Below are positions 21,515 through 30,887 of a DNA stretch of 64,000 bases, one piece after another. The first letter of the stretch is position 1, and every line of letters starts with the position of its first letter. The stretch spans positions 496,001-560,000 of the forward strand of contig NZ_AP028634.1 of assembly GCF_033097485.1 (NCBI RefSeq), written 5' to 3'. Both the position numbers and the translations under genes were made by a program. The DNA comes from Pyrofollis japonicus (lineage in GTDB: Archaea > Thermoproteota > Thermoprotei_A > Sulfolobales > Pyrodictiaceae). The notes under the pieces were generated by a model. It had not been told where the DNA came from and made no database searches. It saw only the letters and a program-made list of their open reading frames with translations.

Positions 21515-21681
21515 TTCTAAGCCCCTAGTACTACCGTTTCTAGCCAAGCAGACCGGGCCTAATTACCACTACTTCTAGCTTAGAGTACTTCTTACAATCA
21601 AAACCGCTTATATGGAGGCAGCTTCGCTAAAACTACCAAAAGGGTTTTGCTGGATCACGGACTCGCTGCTGTATTACCTAC

Positions 21682-22011
21682 TTAGTTGCCCTCGATTTTA
21701 ACGTCTTGTATGAGTCCTTTTTTCTTTGCCTCAGCAATTATTTCTGATATGAGCTCGTCTTTTTTCTTCTCTTCAGTGTTCTTGACTCCAAGCTTTTCTG
21801 CAAGCTTCCTCAGAGTTTCCTCATCTATATCGTTAAGGTTTCTCCTCGTCTTTCTCTCGTCTTCCTCGATGAGGCCTTGCGAGGCTCTGCGAAACTCGTA
21901 GAAGGCTTGCCCTATGCCCTTTGCTAGCTGCGGTAACTTCGTAGGCCCAAAGATTAGTAGGATAACGAGCAAAATTATTAGCCATTCTGTCCCGTTAAGG
22001 AACTGGAACAC
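21682..22011 (-). CDS. tatA: Twin-arginine translocase subunit TatA
   Basis: TatA polymerises to form the Tat pore. The single N-terminal membrane helix (EWLIILLVILLIF) is followed by the hinge FGPTKLPQLAKGIGQAFYEFRRA and a charged amphipathic tail, exactly the family layout. At 109 residues it is slightly long, with an extra charged helix (DEETLRKLAEKLGVK). It is upstream of tatC in the same direction with a 170-base spacer. Confidence 0.93.
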   Translation of the reverse strand: MFQFLNGTEWLIILLVILLIFGPTKLPQLAKGIGQAFYEFRRASQGLIEEDERKTRRNLNDIDEETLRKLAEKLGVKNTEEKKKDELISEIIAEAKKKGLIQDVKIEGN

Positions 22012-22169
22012 AGCCTACCCTCCTCCCCGGATTCAGTTGCAGCCTTTCGTATTCTCGGTAAGTTGGTCTGTGGAATCCCTAATATTAACTCTACGCCTCT
22101 CTTGTTCGAGCCGTTATTTTTTGGCGTAAAACTGCCCTATAGGAGGCCTATTAAATCCGTGTTGTATAA

Positions 22170-23087
22170 GTGTCGTTAATCTTAGAAGCAATGGGGTTGC
22201 TAGGGGTGAAGCAGCGCCTCGTTCCTCCACCGATATCGCTCCTCTTAGCCTTTATTGGTATCTCGTTTGCGGCTCCCCTGGCACGCCTAGCAGGCGTTGA
22301 CGGGTTTACTGCTGCTTGGTGGCGCCTCCTCGTAGGTAGCATGGTTACGCTCTTTGTGGCTGCTGCTAGTGATAAGCTTCCTCCTCCTTACCTGGTTCTC
22401 CGCAGTGTTCCTAGCGGTGTTTTCTTAGCGTTGCATCTCGCGTTATGGCTTGAAAGCCTTAGGCATATGAGTATAGCTTCGTCAACTGGAATAGTTGTTT
22501 CCTACCCTGTCATAATAGGGATTTATGAGGCTCTAATTAAGCGATATATAACAGTTCGCGGACTAGTGGGCGTCTTGCTCGGCTTCCTAGGTATAGCTGT
22601 ACTTTCAACGCCATGGGCTGGCGCAACGGTCATTGGGGCAGCTCTCTCCTTTACAGCAGCAGTTTTCGCTGCAATGTACTTCCTCATTGGCAGATCTCTC
22701 AGAGTGAGAGGAGCTTCAACACTAGAATATACAAGTGCGGCATATTTCGCCGCATTCCTAGTGCTCTTAGCGCTAACACCTCTAGCAGGGTCGGAACCCT
22801 GGAGCGTGCCAAGCCGTAGCATACCCTACTTAGTCCTGCTCGGGCTCGTTCCAATGCTCCTCGGGCATAGCACGATGAACTACGCTCTAGGCTTTTACCC
22901 GGCAACAATTGTTACAGGTGTCGCCTTACTTGAACCTTATGGTGCAAGCCTCCTTGGCTGGTTGCTTCTCGGTGAGCAGCCTCCGCTTGCAAGTATCCCG
23001 GGAACAGTTCTCTCGATTAGCGGTGCTTGGCTTGCGTTGACAAGTGCACATCCTGTACTAAAAAGGGAAATAAAAGGAGGACGGTAG
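22170..23087 (+). CDS. EamA/DMT-family transporter
   Basis: This is an integral membrane permease of the drug/metabolite transporter superfamily. About ten hydrophobic helices arranged as two five-helix repeats are visible (for example AWWRLLVGSMVTLFVAAA in the first half and the LVLLGLVPMLLGHSTMNYALGF block in the second). The length of 305 is typical. The substrate cannot be predicted. GTG 22170 is the first start; ATG 22191 is an alternative that would trim seven residues. Confidence 0.88.
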   Translation: MSLILEAMGLLGVKQRLVPPPISLLLAFIGISFAAPLARLAGVDGFTAAWWRLLVGSMVTLFVAAASDKLPPPYLVLRSVPSGVFLALHLALWLESLRHMSIASSTGIVVSYPVIIGIYEALIKRYITVRGLVGVLLGFLGIAVLSTPWAGATVIGAALSFTAAVFAAMYFLIGRSLRVRGASTLEYTSAAYFAAFLVLLALTPLAGSEPWSVPSRSIPYLVLLGLVPMLLGHSTMNYALGFYPATIVTGVALLEPYGASLLGWLLLGEQPPLASIPGTVLSISGAWLALTSAHPVLKREIKGGR

Positions 23088-23120
23088 GGAGCATCTATAC
23101 GAGTCGAAACCATCCTGCTA

Positions 23121-23753
23121 TTAGTGCTGCCTAGCCTTGGCCACGAGTTCGTAAAGGATAGTGCTCCTGGCCAAGTCCTCTAGAACCTCCAACTTGTCCA
23201 CAGCCTCGTAGACCGCCTTCTCCGGGTCATTATCTGTGCCTACTGCTACGGCTCCGTGCCCTGCGAGAATGGCTACAGAGCACTCTTTCCTCGCTAATGC
23301 GTCAGCGGTCTTCTTTGCGAGGTCCTCGGTACCCGGCTCGGTCTCCGGCACTATTGCCACGCACTCGCCAAGATAGTACCTCGCCTCAACACCTAGTAGG
23401 CCTGGGTCAAGTCTTAGCCCAAGCCTCTCCGCAAGCACAGCCAGCGGATTATGTGCATGCACTATTGCACGTACATCATCTCTCCTCCTATATATGGCCA
23501 GGTGTAGTCTATACTCACTGCTAGGCTTGCCCTCATACACGTTTGCGTTAAGATCGATGACGGCAATGTCCTCGGGTCTCAGCTTAGGTTTCACAGCACC
23601 GCTCGGCGTTATGTATATGAACGCATAGTTGTCCTGGAGCCGGTAAATAGCACTGGCATTACCTCCTCTGATATTAAGCAGTCCCCGATAATGAAGTATC
23701 TTCATCGCGTCTACGAGTGCTTCCCTTAGCCGATACAGTGGAGGCACGTGCAT
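23121..23753 (-). CDS. Class II aldolase/adducin-family protein
   Basis: These are zinc-dependent aldolases of the L-fuculose-1-phosphate aldolase group. The metal-binding His pair is in IVHAHNPLAV, the third ligand region is AGHGAVAVG, the phosphate-binding N-terminal block is RGLLNIRGGNASA, and the catalytic Glu is in PSSEYRLHLAIYRRR. The length of 210 is normal. The substrate is uncertain: sugar-phosphate aldolase, or dehydratases of the MtnB type share this fold. It is a single gene, convergent with the EamA transporter. Confidence 0.85.
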   Translation of the reverse strand: MHVPPLYRLREALVDAMKILHYRGLLNIRGGNASAIYRLQDNYAFIYITPSGAVKPKLRPEDIAVIDLNANVYEGKPSSEYRLHLAIYRRRDDVRAIVHAHNPLAVLAERLGLRLDPGLLGVEARYYLGECVAIVPETEPGTEDLAKKTADALARKECSVAILAGHGAVAVGTDNDPEKAVYEAVDKLEVLEDLARSTILYELVAKARQH

Positions 23754-23881
23754 AGCGATGCCTACACCCAGTGTCTTTCCCGTGCTAAGCTGTATGCAGG
23801 AGCAGATAACGGATAAAGGGTTAGCGATGCAAAAAGCCGCGGCTCTAACCCGGCGCCAGAGAAGGACTCTGAGAAAAAGGG

Positions 23882-24220
23882 CTAAGCCTCCGCTGAAACT
23901 GTGTCAGTTCTTCCAAGCGATGATGGTGCTTCTTCCACTGGGCTGCGGACCTCATATAGGTATCGCTCAATACTCCTAAAGCTTATCCTCATCGTCTGCT
24001 TGGCTTCTTCTAGCACCCTTCTAAGCTCCGCCATTCCATTAGGCTTGATGATTATATCGTTTAGGCTCGGCTTCCCTAGAGGAGCCCCGCATCGTGGGCA
24101 TATTCCGCCGAACTGGCTTGCCAATTCCGAGGGAGTCGGTACTCCGTAACTATTCTGGCCAACCTTAACAAAAACATGAAGTATGAAACCACATCTCTTG
24201 CAACGATAGACTATAGGCAT
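23882..24220 (-). CDS. Zinc-ribbon protein of unknown function
   Basis: This 112-residue protein begins with a rubredoxin-like knuckle (YRCKRCGF) and carries a second knuckle (ICPRCGAPLG) about 30 residues later, so it should bind one zinc. A helical C-terminal half (NGMAELRRVLEEAKQTMRISF) follows. I do not recognise a named family; such proteins often act in transcription or RNA handling. It is the next gene downstream of thiL in the same direction, separated by 322 bases. Confidence 0.7.
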   Translation of the reverse strand: MPIVYRCKRCGFILHVFVKVGQNSYGVPTPSELASQFGGICPRCGAPLGKPSLNDIIIKPNGMAELRRVLEEAKQTMRISFRSIERYLYEVRSPVEEAPSSLGRTDTVSAEA

Positions 24221-24542
24221 GCCAGGAGAACACCCGGGTCTCTGCTCTACTAGCGTTATCTAGTTCTAGTGTATAGGGTTGGTAACACTGTAGTGGGAGC
24301 AGTATTACGTTTTAATCAGTCGAGTTAAGTCATGCTCCATTTCTGCGATTAGTGTTTAGCTTACACCTCGCGGTAATACCGAATTACCCTAATCCGATTA
24401 ACGCGTGTTACAACAGTTTCCACAAATGATGTGCGAGATCACCATCCAGAAACCTGCCATGTGCTAAAATTCTTGTACAGATAGGAACATTATTACTATT
24501 AGAAGCTGAGGGCTTATACAGTCTTCCTCAAAGACTAGAAAG
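24221..24542. other. 322-base gap without a recognised gene
   Basis: This is the spacer between the zinc-ribbon gene and thiL, both on the minus strand. The sequence is moderately AT-rich and holds no reading frame of note, no tRNA signature and no strong inverted repeat that I could find. Presumably it contains the zinc-ribbon promoter. Confidence 0.4.
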
Positions 24543-25532
24543 CTATGCCTTAAAGTTGTCCCATCCCCTCCTAGCGATGAGTGAGCCACGGTACACGACC
24601 TTAGGTGCACCTTTCCTAATAACACCGATCGCCTTAACCCTTAAGCCTAGTCTTTGTGCCTCGCCAATAACATCCTCTCTACATTCCTGCTTAGCTGTAA
24701 ACACTATTTCGTACTCTTGACCACCGTAGAGTACCAAGTCTAATGGGTTAACGTTGTTTTCTTCTGCGTAGCGCAGAACTTCTTTGCTCAGAGGAAGCTC
24801 ACGGATCTCTACTGTAGAGTTTCCTGCCTCAGCAAGCTGGTATAGTGTCTCAGCAAGGCCGTCGCTGATGTCTATTGAGGCGGTTATGCAATCAGCTCCG
24901 ACGATCCGGTATAGGTCTGCAAACTCGATGCGAGCTCTCGGCCTATCGAATTCGTTGAAGAAAGAGGGATACTCATGCATGGCCTTTCTCCACGTCCCGG
25001 ATGCAAGGGAGTGAAGCACTGCTCCAGTTACTCCCAGCCGGCCAGTTGTGATGAAGACAAGGTCTCCTGGCTGTGGCCTCCTTCCAGGCGGCTGGAGCTG
25101 TACAACACCTATGCCTGCGACATCAACCCAGCCAATGTCCTTTGAGCTATTTGTATCCCCGCCTCCAAGCCATGCTCCATGGATGTGCGCGGAGTCAATA
25201 GCCCCCTTAATCACTTCATACAGCGCGTCCTCCGGTAATGATGGATTCAGTCCAACAGAGATGAGAAAGACTATTGGCTTAGCAGCCTTCGCAGCCAAGT
25301 CGCTCGCCGTAGCGGTAACCCAGAGCCATCCAACATCATAGTACCCCATCCACGGAGCCTTGCTAGTATCAATGCTACCACCATCAATCTTTACTATAAT
25401 GTTCTCAAAGCCTATCCCAGCACAGACCGCGTCATCTCCTGGAGAAAGAGTTGGGCACCGCCACTGTTTTCCAAGAATCTGGCTCATCTTTTCTAAGGCT
25501 GTTTTTTCGCCGATATCTCTCAAGAGGGGCAA
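24543..25532 (-). CDS. thiL: Thiamine-monophosphate kinase ThiL
   Basis: ThiL phosphorylates thiamine monophosphate to the diphosphate cofactor. It is recognised by LSPGDDAV near residue 30, the metal/substrate Asp in VKIDGGSID, GGGDTNSSKD, SIDISDGLAETLYQLAE, and the variant GGQEYEIVFT (GGEDYEL in most relatives). The length of 329 is normal. It starts at TTG, with GGTGT nine bases before. No other thiamine gene is adjacent. Confidence 0.93.
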   Translation of the reverse strand: MPLLRDIGEKTALEKMSQILGKQWRCPTLSPGDDAVCAGIGFENIIVKIDGGSIDTSKAPWMGYYDVGWLWVTATASDLAAKAAKPIVFLISVGLNPSLPEDALYEVIKGAIDSAHIHGAWLGGGDTNSSKDIGWVDVAGIGVVQLQPPGRRPQPGDLVFITTGRLGVTGAVLHSLASGTWRKAMHEYPSFFNEFDRPRARIEFADLYRIVGADCITASIDISDGLAETLYQLAEAGNSTVEIRELPLSKEVLRYAEENNVNPLDLVLYGGQEYEIVFTAKQECREDVIGEAQRLGLRVKAIGVIRKGAPKVVYRGSLIARRGWDNFKA

Positions 25533-25603
25533 ACTATTCTTACACCGTTTAACAAGTACCTAGACAATGCTCTGGGTGAAAAAGAGGCGCCCGGCGCGCG
25601 GTA

Positions 25604-26581
25604 TCAGAGCTTGCGCTCGGCAAGATAGCCGAACCCGCTTATTTCGAGGGCCTTGTATAATCGATGTTCAGCATCCTTGTTAGAGGCCACCAAGACACTT
25701 CCAACCCTATCCACGCGGTCTAGGCGGGCATCGGGGCGCTCTACTATAACTGTCGCTCCTGCCTCTTTGGCGAAGAAGGCTGCAGCAGCCACGTCCACGA
25801 TACGTAGCCTGCCACGGACATCTATGAATACCTCTGCTCTACCTATTCCCGTCCAAGCCATTTCTAAGCTAGCGCTTCCCAGTGCTCTAACGCTTCCTCT
25901 CTTCTCTTGCAAGGATAAATAAGTATGGACAACCTTTGCTTGCTCGGGCTCCTCAACATAGGCTAGTATGAGTCTCGGCGGCACACGGGGCCTCTGTATG
26001 TGCGAAGCCCCCTCGAAGGCCCCTATTCCTCTTGCGAAGCTCAGAACAGGCATGCTAAGTATAGGTGCAACAGCGCCAGCTAATACATCGCCTAGTCTTG
26101 GCTCTCTATCCCTGGGTATTCTTGCTATTGCGATGCTCACAGCACTCCACGGTATCATGCTTGCATAGTTCTTGCTACCATCAAGAGGGTCCACTACCGC
26201 TATGTATGGGTCATCGCCAAGCTTGACGAAGCCGTGTTCCTCGCCGATAAACAGCCCCCGGAACCCCTCCGCCTTCAGTAGCTCTATGACGTTCTCCTCG
26301 CTCTCATAGTCAATAATCATGCTCTCATCAGTATCGTAGCTATGAATATCCTTTGTCTCAAGAAGCTCTTCAAGGCCAAAACGATCTCGAAGATATGCCG
26401 CAGCCTCACCAGCTATTCTTGAGACCATCCTGCGGAGGTCTTCCGCCTCTCTTCGCTCCACTATCGGTTCTGCCAAGAGGCTCCCTCTACCCCTTTTAAG
26501 AAGAGGAGCAATTATCAGCTTCTCTCTTGCACCGAGAAAAACGCTTAGCGATACTTCTAGCATGCGGCGTGCAGCTAACAA
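25604..26581 (-). CDS. Inositol monophosphatase-family phosphatase (IMPase/FBPase)
   Basis: This Mg-dependent sugar/inositol phosphatase is of a family that in archaea often also hydrolyses fructose 1,6-bisphosphate. The metal-site motifs are GEEHGF (family GEE), VVDPLDGSKNYASMIPWSAVS (DPLDGT/S), and the C-terminal RIVDVAAAAFFAKEAGA in place of the usual WDxAAG block. The annotated first start gives 325 residues, but the family homology begins around Met52 (26428), so the N-terminal 50 residues may not be translated. It is 11 bases downstream of the DUF2797 gene. Confidence 0.88.
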   Translation of the reverse strand: MLAARRMLEVSLSVFLGAREKLIIAPLLKRGRGSLLAEPIVERREAEDLRRMVSRIAGEAAAYLRDRFGLEELLETKDIHSYDTDESMIIDYESEENVIELLKAEGFRGLFIGEEHGFVKLGDDPYIAVVDPLDGSKNYASMIPWSAVSIAIARIPRDREPRLGDVLAGAVAPILSMPVLSFARGIGAFEGASHIQRPRVPPRLILAYVEEPEQAKVVHTYLSLQEKRGSVRALGSASLEMAWTGIGRAEVFIDVRGRLRIVDVAAAAFFAKEAGATVIVERPDARLDRVDRVGSVLVASNKDAEHRLYKALEISGFGYLAERKL

Positions 26582-26592
26582 GGGATGCGATA

Positions 26593-27549
26593 TTATTGCT
26601 CCGTGATAGCTGGCACTATGAGGCCGTTCAGATCCCTATGCTGGATCTCTGACTTATGAACAACGAGCTTCGAGCCACCTATGTCCAGGAGTAGATAACC
26701 AGCCCAATAATCCAGAACACGTACTCTCTTCTCTAGAAGGTCTCCGAGGCTGCCCCTCCTAGTAGTTATAAGCCATTCCGGTATACCGTTTCTCGATAGA
26801 ATAGTATAGGCCTCGAACGATCCTTTTAGCCCGAGTTGCTCAAGCAGGGAGGCAAGCCTCTCAGCTATTTTATTCGGCGACCCAATAAGCCTCTTGAGCG
26901 CAACTATGGAGCTCTCTATGCGTTTGTTGAACCTCGCTGCCGCACCCTCTGTGCCGAGCGGCAGAGAGCCAAGCTTCTTCTCCATCTCTCTCGCCGAGAG
27001 AAGATCCCCGCTGTACACTATTGCGGCAGCAACATGGGGTTGCTCGGCTATCCGCCAGAGCCTCCTCCACCCCTGGGTAAGGCCGGCCTTGACCCTAGAA
27101 CCCCCGTAGTCCAGCACGTAGACGCTGAACTCGTAGCCTCTGAGAAGGGGCGCGACACTAACGCAGGCAGAGTCAATGCCTTGTGCACATTTCTCGTAGA
27201 GAGCCCTCCAGCTACGACGATGGACCTCGCAATACCCGTCGTGGGTCACTGCTCGCCTTGTACAGTACCTGTGTTCCTCGGGCTTGCCCCAAGGCCCCTC
27301 ATGGAAGCGGCAGATAGGACTCCCCACCGACTCTATAGCGAAGCTGGGCTCCCATACAGCGCTAACACCCTCCTCGGGGAGACGCTGGACAAGAAACCCC
27401 ACCCTCTTGATCCTTAGGATGGTAAGCTTTACCGAGACAGAGCCGCTGGAAGAACCGGAGAGCCACGCATCTAGGCCCTGCCTGCCGCTTTTCGCCCCGG
27501 CTTCCGCCTCCTTATCAACGTCAACTAGCACAGCACGTACAACGTACAC
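26593..27549 (-). CDS. DUF2797-family protein
   Basis: This 318-residue archaeal protein has an internal Cys/His cluster (CRFHEGPWG ... YCTRRA ... YCEVHRRSW) likely to bind zinc, followed by a conserved alpha/beta region (EFSVYVLDYGG, VKAGLTQGWRRLWRIAEQ). This arrangement matches the uncharacterised DUF2797 family, for which I know no established function. GTG 27549 follows AGGGTGT. It probably shares a transcript with the downstream IMPase gene, eleven bases away. Confidence 0.7.
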   Translation of the reverse strand: MYVVRAVLVDVDKEAEAGAKSGRQGLDAWLSGSSSGSVSVKLTILRIKRVGFLVQRLPEEGVSAVWEPSFAIESVGSPICRFHEGPWGKPEEHRYCTRRAVTHDGYCEVHRRSWRALYEKCAQGIDSACVSVAPLLRGYEFSVYVLDYGGSRVKAGLTQGWRRLWRIAEQPHVAAAIVYSGDLLSAREMEKKLGSLPLGTEGAAARFNKRIESSIVALKRLIGSPNKIAERLASLLEQLGLKGSFEAYTILSRNGIPEWLITTRRGSLGDLLEKRVRVLDYWAGYLLLDIGGSKLVVHKSEIQHRDLNGLIVPAITEQ

Positions 27550-27662
27550 TCTGCTACACCCTGGCTAGTCGAGGCCTCGGTAAGGCCAGGATTCGCCACA
27601 GCCCCGTCTCTGGGGCTCCGGAGGTAGCCAAAGAAGTTGCCTCATCGGCGTACACTTGGAGA

Positions 27663-28649
27663 CTAGTACCACCAAGTGTTTAGAAACTTGTGCTCGTTTA
27701 TCGGCTTAGCCTCTCCACGCGCTACGGGGCATACGGCGGCAAGGCTGCACGAGCCATTACTGCAGACTGGGTGGTTCTCGCAGCGATTACATTGAGGGGT
27801 ATCGGGGAGGCAGACCTTTCTACCCATAGTCCACAGTATGTCGTCAAGCACGAAGTCGTTAACCCTGGCCCGCGTTGCCACGATGTGCCATGCTTCCCTA
27901 ACAGCTATTCTTAGCGCGATGTCCTCCCAAGGCGTAAACTCTTCTCCTTCAACGAGCTTTGACCAAAGAGGCTCCTCTAGCTTAACGATGCCGAGTCTTA
28001 GCGCTATACGTGTAACATGGTTATCCACCGGGACACGTTGATTCCATTTATCCTTAATGGAGAGAATACCGCGCCTTTCGAGAAACTTTGCCAGCAGCAT
28101 TGGCTTCTTTTCAACAGGGTCACTGTAAGCCTCAAAAACCCTTAGCCTTTCGACAAGGCCGGGGCTCTCCGGATCCCATGAATGCAGTAATCCCCTGCTT
28201 TCCTCGATAAGGCTGTAAGCCGAGCCATTGTAGAGAAGTAGAAGTTTCCTACCAAGATCCCTTAGAAGCGCAGCTCTAACGCCTGGGTCAGGAGGGCATA
28301 CATTGCTTACACATAGCCAGCGCAGAACATCCTCCTCTCTAACCTTTACGAGGTTCTGTGGGTCAAAGAACTCCGGTTTTTCGTCGAAAACCATCTTGCC
28401 TAGTCGATAAAGGAGATCGGCCCCGTGGTAGAACTCCCCGTCGATTACTGCCTCATATGGACGTCCTGGCCTGCTTAGTCGATGATCCATCGCGACGAGT
28501 ACGAGGAAGAACCTTGTGACACTTTCTACGTCGGCATCCCGTGGAGGATAGTAGCGGGGATCGTCGAAAGAGTCAGGCGTATAACGCTTAATAACGGGTT
28601 TTAGGTTCTCAGCCACCTTTAGTGCCTGCTCGATGTTGATTGATGGCAT
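27663..28649 (-). CDS. EndoIII-like HhH-GPD protein with Fe-S loop (putative DNA glycosylase)
   Basis: The C-terminal cysteines C-x6-C-x2-C-x5-C (CLPDTPQCNRCENHPVC) have exactly the spacing of the [4Fe-4S] loop of endonuclease III and MutY. Before it, RVPVDNHVTRIALRLGIV resembles the HhH-GPD region that carries the catalytic Asp (DTHV in EndoIII; here PVDNHV). The rest of the 328 residues is divergent, and the N-terminal half is not readily recognised. Two further cysteines follow the cluster (SCSLAAVCPVA). It is likely a DNA base-repair enzyme, but the substrate is unknown and loss of activity is possible. Confidence 0.68.
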   Translation of the reverse strand: MPSINIEQALKVAENLKPVIKRYTPDSFDDPRYYPPRDADVESVTRFFLVLVAMDHRLSRPGRPYEAVIDGEFYHGADLLYRLGKMVFDEKPEFFDPQNLVKVREEDVLRWLCVSNVCPPDPGVRAALLRDLGRKLLLLYNGSAYSLIEESRGLLHSWDPESPGLVERLRVFEAYSDPVEKKPMLLAKFLERRGILSIKDKWNQRVPVDNHVTRIALRLGIVKLEEPLWSKLVEGEEFTPWEDIALRIAVREAWHIVATRARVNDFVLDDILWTMGRKVCLPDTPQCNRCENHPVCSNGSCSLAAVCPVARGEAKPINEHKFLNTWWY

Positions 28650-28675
28650 CTCCGGGCCGCCTCTTTCCCGGCTCT

Positions 28676-29284
28676 CTAGGGAGCTATTGCTCTCTCAACT
28701 TCTCGTGCAATGTAGGTGGCATGGTCAGCGACTCTTTCTAATTGCCGGAGCACTATACATGCGAGTGCCTCGTTTCTAGGCACTTGTTTGTGAGAGGCAA
28801 CCTTCTTTAGTCTAGCACGGTATGCTTGGTCTATTTGTTCATCTAGTTTCTGGACTTCTCTTGCTTCGCCCCGCTTTTTCTCAACGAAGGCGTAAAAGGC
28901 TCTCTCAACCATGTTTTTAGCGAGCTTGGCGACCTCGAGTACCTCTCCGTTAATCTTTTCACCTGGTGCAAGCGAGATCGTCAGTGCTATCTCGTTTGCA
29001 TATCTCGTTATCCTAAATAAGTCGTAGGAGACCTTGATCAGCGCCTCAGCATATAGCAGCTCATGTCCAAGGGGCTGCCACTTGGCTATGAAGAACAAGG
29101 TCTCAGTATATATGGTGTCTTTTAGGTGTTCTGCTAGAGCCGTATTAGCTGAAAGGTCTAGCGGCTTTGCCTCCTCTATTGCATTAGCAATTGCCTCTAG
29201 GCTCTCCATCGCTATTTTGAATAGCTTGCGAAGAGTAGACTCAATGTGCTCCAGATCCTCTTCCGCAGTGGGCGCGGTCGTCAC
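28676..29284 (-). CDS. phoU: PhoU-family phosphate-uptake regulator
   Basis: This is a two-repeat all-helical protein of 202 residues. Each half holds the PhoU metal-binding helices (for example EVQKLDEQIDQAYRARLKK and IVLRQLERVADHATYIAREVERA). PhoU restrains the Pst transporter when phosphate is plentiful. The GTG start overlaps the pstB stop (GTGA), so it is the last gene of the pst operon. Confidence 0.9.
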   Translation of the reverse strand: MTTAPTAEEDLEHIESTLRKLFKIAMESLEAIANAIEEAKPLDLSANTALAEHLKDTIYTETLFFIAKWQPLGHELLYAEALIKVSYDLFRITRYANEIALTISLAPGEKINGEVLEVAKLAKNMVERAFYAFVEKKRGEAREVQKLDEQIDQAYRARLKKVASHKQVPRNEALACIVLRQLERVADHATYIAREVERAIAP

Positions 29285-30048
29285 CCTATTTCACCTCTGA
29301 GATAAAGTTCGGTAAGTCTATGTCTCGGGTTAAGTGCGATCTCCCTTGCCGGCCCATACTCTATGAGTTCACCGTTATAGATAAATGCAATAAAGTCTGC
29401 GACGCGCACGGCTTGTGCAGGGGTATGAGTAACCATTATCACTGTTAGCCCTTCGTCTCTTACAAGCATTTTTATCGCTTCCTCGATCTTCCTCGCGTTA
29501 ACTGGATCAATGTTTGCGGTGGGTTCGTCTAGCAACAGTATTTTGGGCTTAAGTGCTAGCGCTCTTGCAAGGCAGAGGCGTTGCTGCTGTCCTCCGCTGA
29601 GCCGCGTAGGTGGATCATGAAGCCTGTCCTTTACCTCGTCCCAGAGCATGGCTTTCTCGAGGGCCCATCTAACAATTCTGTCAAGCTCCTCCTTGGTCTT
29701 TGCAATCTTGTGTAGTTTTGGCCCTATCGCGACGTTATCGTATATACTCATGTGTGGGAATGGGTTAGGTGTCTGTGAGACCATTGTTATGTATCGCCGT
29801 ATGCGGTAGGGGTCTTCCCTGTAGACGTCTCTGCCTAGGACATATACCTTGCCCTCGACTTTTACGTCGGGGAATAGCTCGATAAGCCGGTTTATGCTTC
29901 TCAGTAGCGTGCTCTTACCACTACCACTAGGCCCCATGATAACTGTTATTGCTGAAGCGACGGCGCGGAAGTCAATGTTTTTCAAAATATGTTTTCCACG
30001 TATCCACACGTTAAGTTTCTCTGTCCTTACTGCCTCGCCAGTGCTCAT
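29281..30048 (-). CDS. pstB: Phosphate ABC transporter ATP-binding protein PstB
   Basis: This is the ATPase of the high-affinity phosphate importer. Walker A is GPSGSGKST (residues 39-47), the Q-loop is MVSQTPNPFPHMS, the signature is RLSGGQQQR, Walker B is ILLLDEPTANID, and the H-loop is VTHT. The start is placed at ATG 30048: GAGGTGAG lies six bases upstream and the ATG overlaps the pstA stop as ATGA. The frame stays open to 30129, but that would extend it deep into pstA. The resulting 255 residues are the usual size. Confidence 0.95.
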   Translation of the reverse strand: MSTGEAVRTEKLNVWIRGKHILKNIDFRAVASAITVIMGPSGSGKSTLLRSINRLIELFPDVKVEGKVYVLGRDVYREDPYRIRRYITMVSQTPNPFPHMSIYDNVAIGPKLHKIAKTKEELDRIVRWALEKAMLWDEVKDRLHDPPTRLSGGQQQRLCLARALALKPKILLLDEPTANIDPVNARKIEEAIKMLVRDEGLTVIMVTHTPAQAVRVADFIAFIYNGELIEYGPAREIALNPRHRLTELYLRGEIG

Positions 30049-30887
30049 AGCCTCACCTCTTTCACGAGGCTGCGTACCGCCAAAAAGACGAGAAGGAATG
30101 CTATTACGAGTAGAAGGGAGCCTGCCCACGCCATGTCGTGGTAAATGGGTTGGGGCATCTGTGCGTACTGGAAAACCATTAGGGGTATTGCGTCCCCGGG
30201 CTCCAGAAGGTTGAGAATAACGGGTCTCTGGCTACACGGGAGAGCTGAGCGCGCAGCCCCTATTGTGAAGAGGAGTGGAGCTGTCTCACCCATTGCTTTT
30301 GCAAAGCCCATGAGGACGCCTGTTGCTATTCCGCGTCTAGCGATGCCGGCAATTATTCCGAAGAGAACCTCGGCTCTTGTCATCCCTATAGAGTAGCCCG
30401 CTTCCCGGTATATTGGGGGCACAGACTCGATTGCTTGTTCAACATGCACCATTACATAGGGCAGCATTACCAGGGCTAGTGCCACAGCCCCTGCGAGTAG
30501 GCTGAAACGGCCCATGGGCACGACCATGATTATGTATACTAGCATGCCGAGGAGAACTGTCGGCACTTCAAGAAGGCTTCGCGACATGACGCGTGTTATT
30601 CTCGCAATTCTTGTCTCAGGAAACTCTGCTACGAAGAACCCAGCCAGGATTGCGAGCGGGATGCCGAGAATGGATGCAGCTATAGACAGTATTGCTGAGC
30701 CTAATATTGGTGCAACTATACCGTTGCTAGTACTTGTTAGTATTGTTGTACCGTGCTTGGCTAAGGCCTCTGTGCCCTTTACGAATACCTCTGCTAATAC
30801 GTAGAATACGGGCAAAACTCCGATAAATGTTAGGGCGAAAATCGTCACAAGGAATAGTTTCTCCTTAACTAGGCGTGAATCAAGCAA
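30045..30887 (-). CDS. pstA: Phosphate ABC transporter permease PstA
   Basis: This is a membrane permease with six helices. The ABC-permease EAA loop is YREAGYSIGMTRAEVLFGIIAGIARRGI, followed by AMGETAPLLF. It has 280 residues, and its start overlaps the pstC stop by eight bases. The extracytoplasmic loop ARSALPCSQRPVILNLLEPG contains a single cysteine, and PstC has a comparable Cys-bearing loop. Confidence 0.93.
   Translation of the reverse strand: MLDSRLVKEKLFLVTIFALTFIGVLPVFYVLAEVFVKGTEALAKHGTTILTSTSNGIVAPILGSAILSIAASILGIPLAILAGFFVAEFPETRIARITRVMSRSLLEVPTVLLGMLVYIIMVVPMGRFSLLAGAVALALVMLPYVMVHVEQAIESVPPIYREAGYSIGMTRAEVLFGIIAGIARRGIATGVLMGFAKAMGETAPLLFTIGAARSALPCSQRPVILNLLEPGDAIPLMVFQYAQMPQPIYHDMAWAGSLLLVIAFLLVFLAVRSLVKEVRL

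Noticed and set aside
26836-27417. 193-residue plus-strand frame opposite the DUF2797 gene
   Set aside because: The minus-strand protein has a conserved Cys/His cluster and family features; the plus-strand frame has none and reads as a shadow.
30049-30129. 27-residue N-terminal extension of PstB
   Set aside because: It would overlap pstA heavily; ATG 30048 has GAGGTGAG upstream and an ATGA overlap with the pstA stop.
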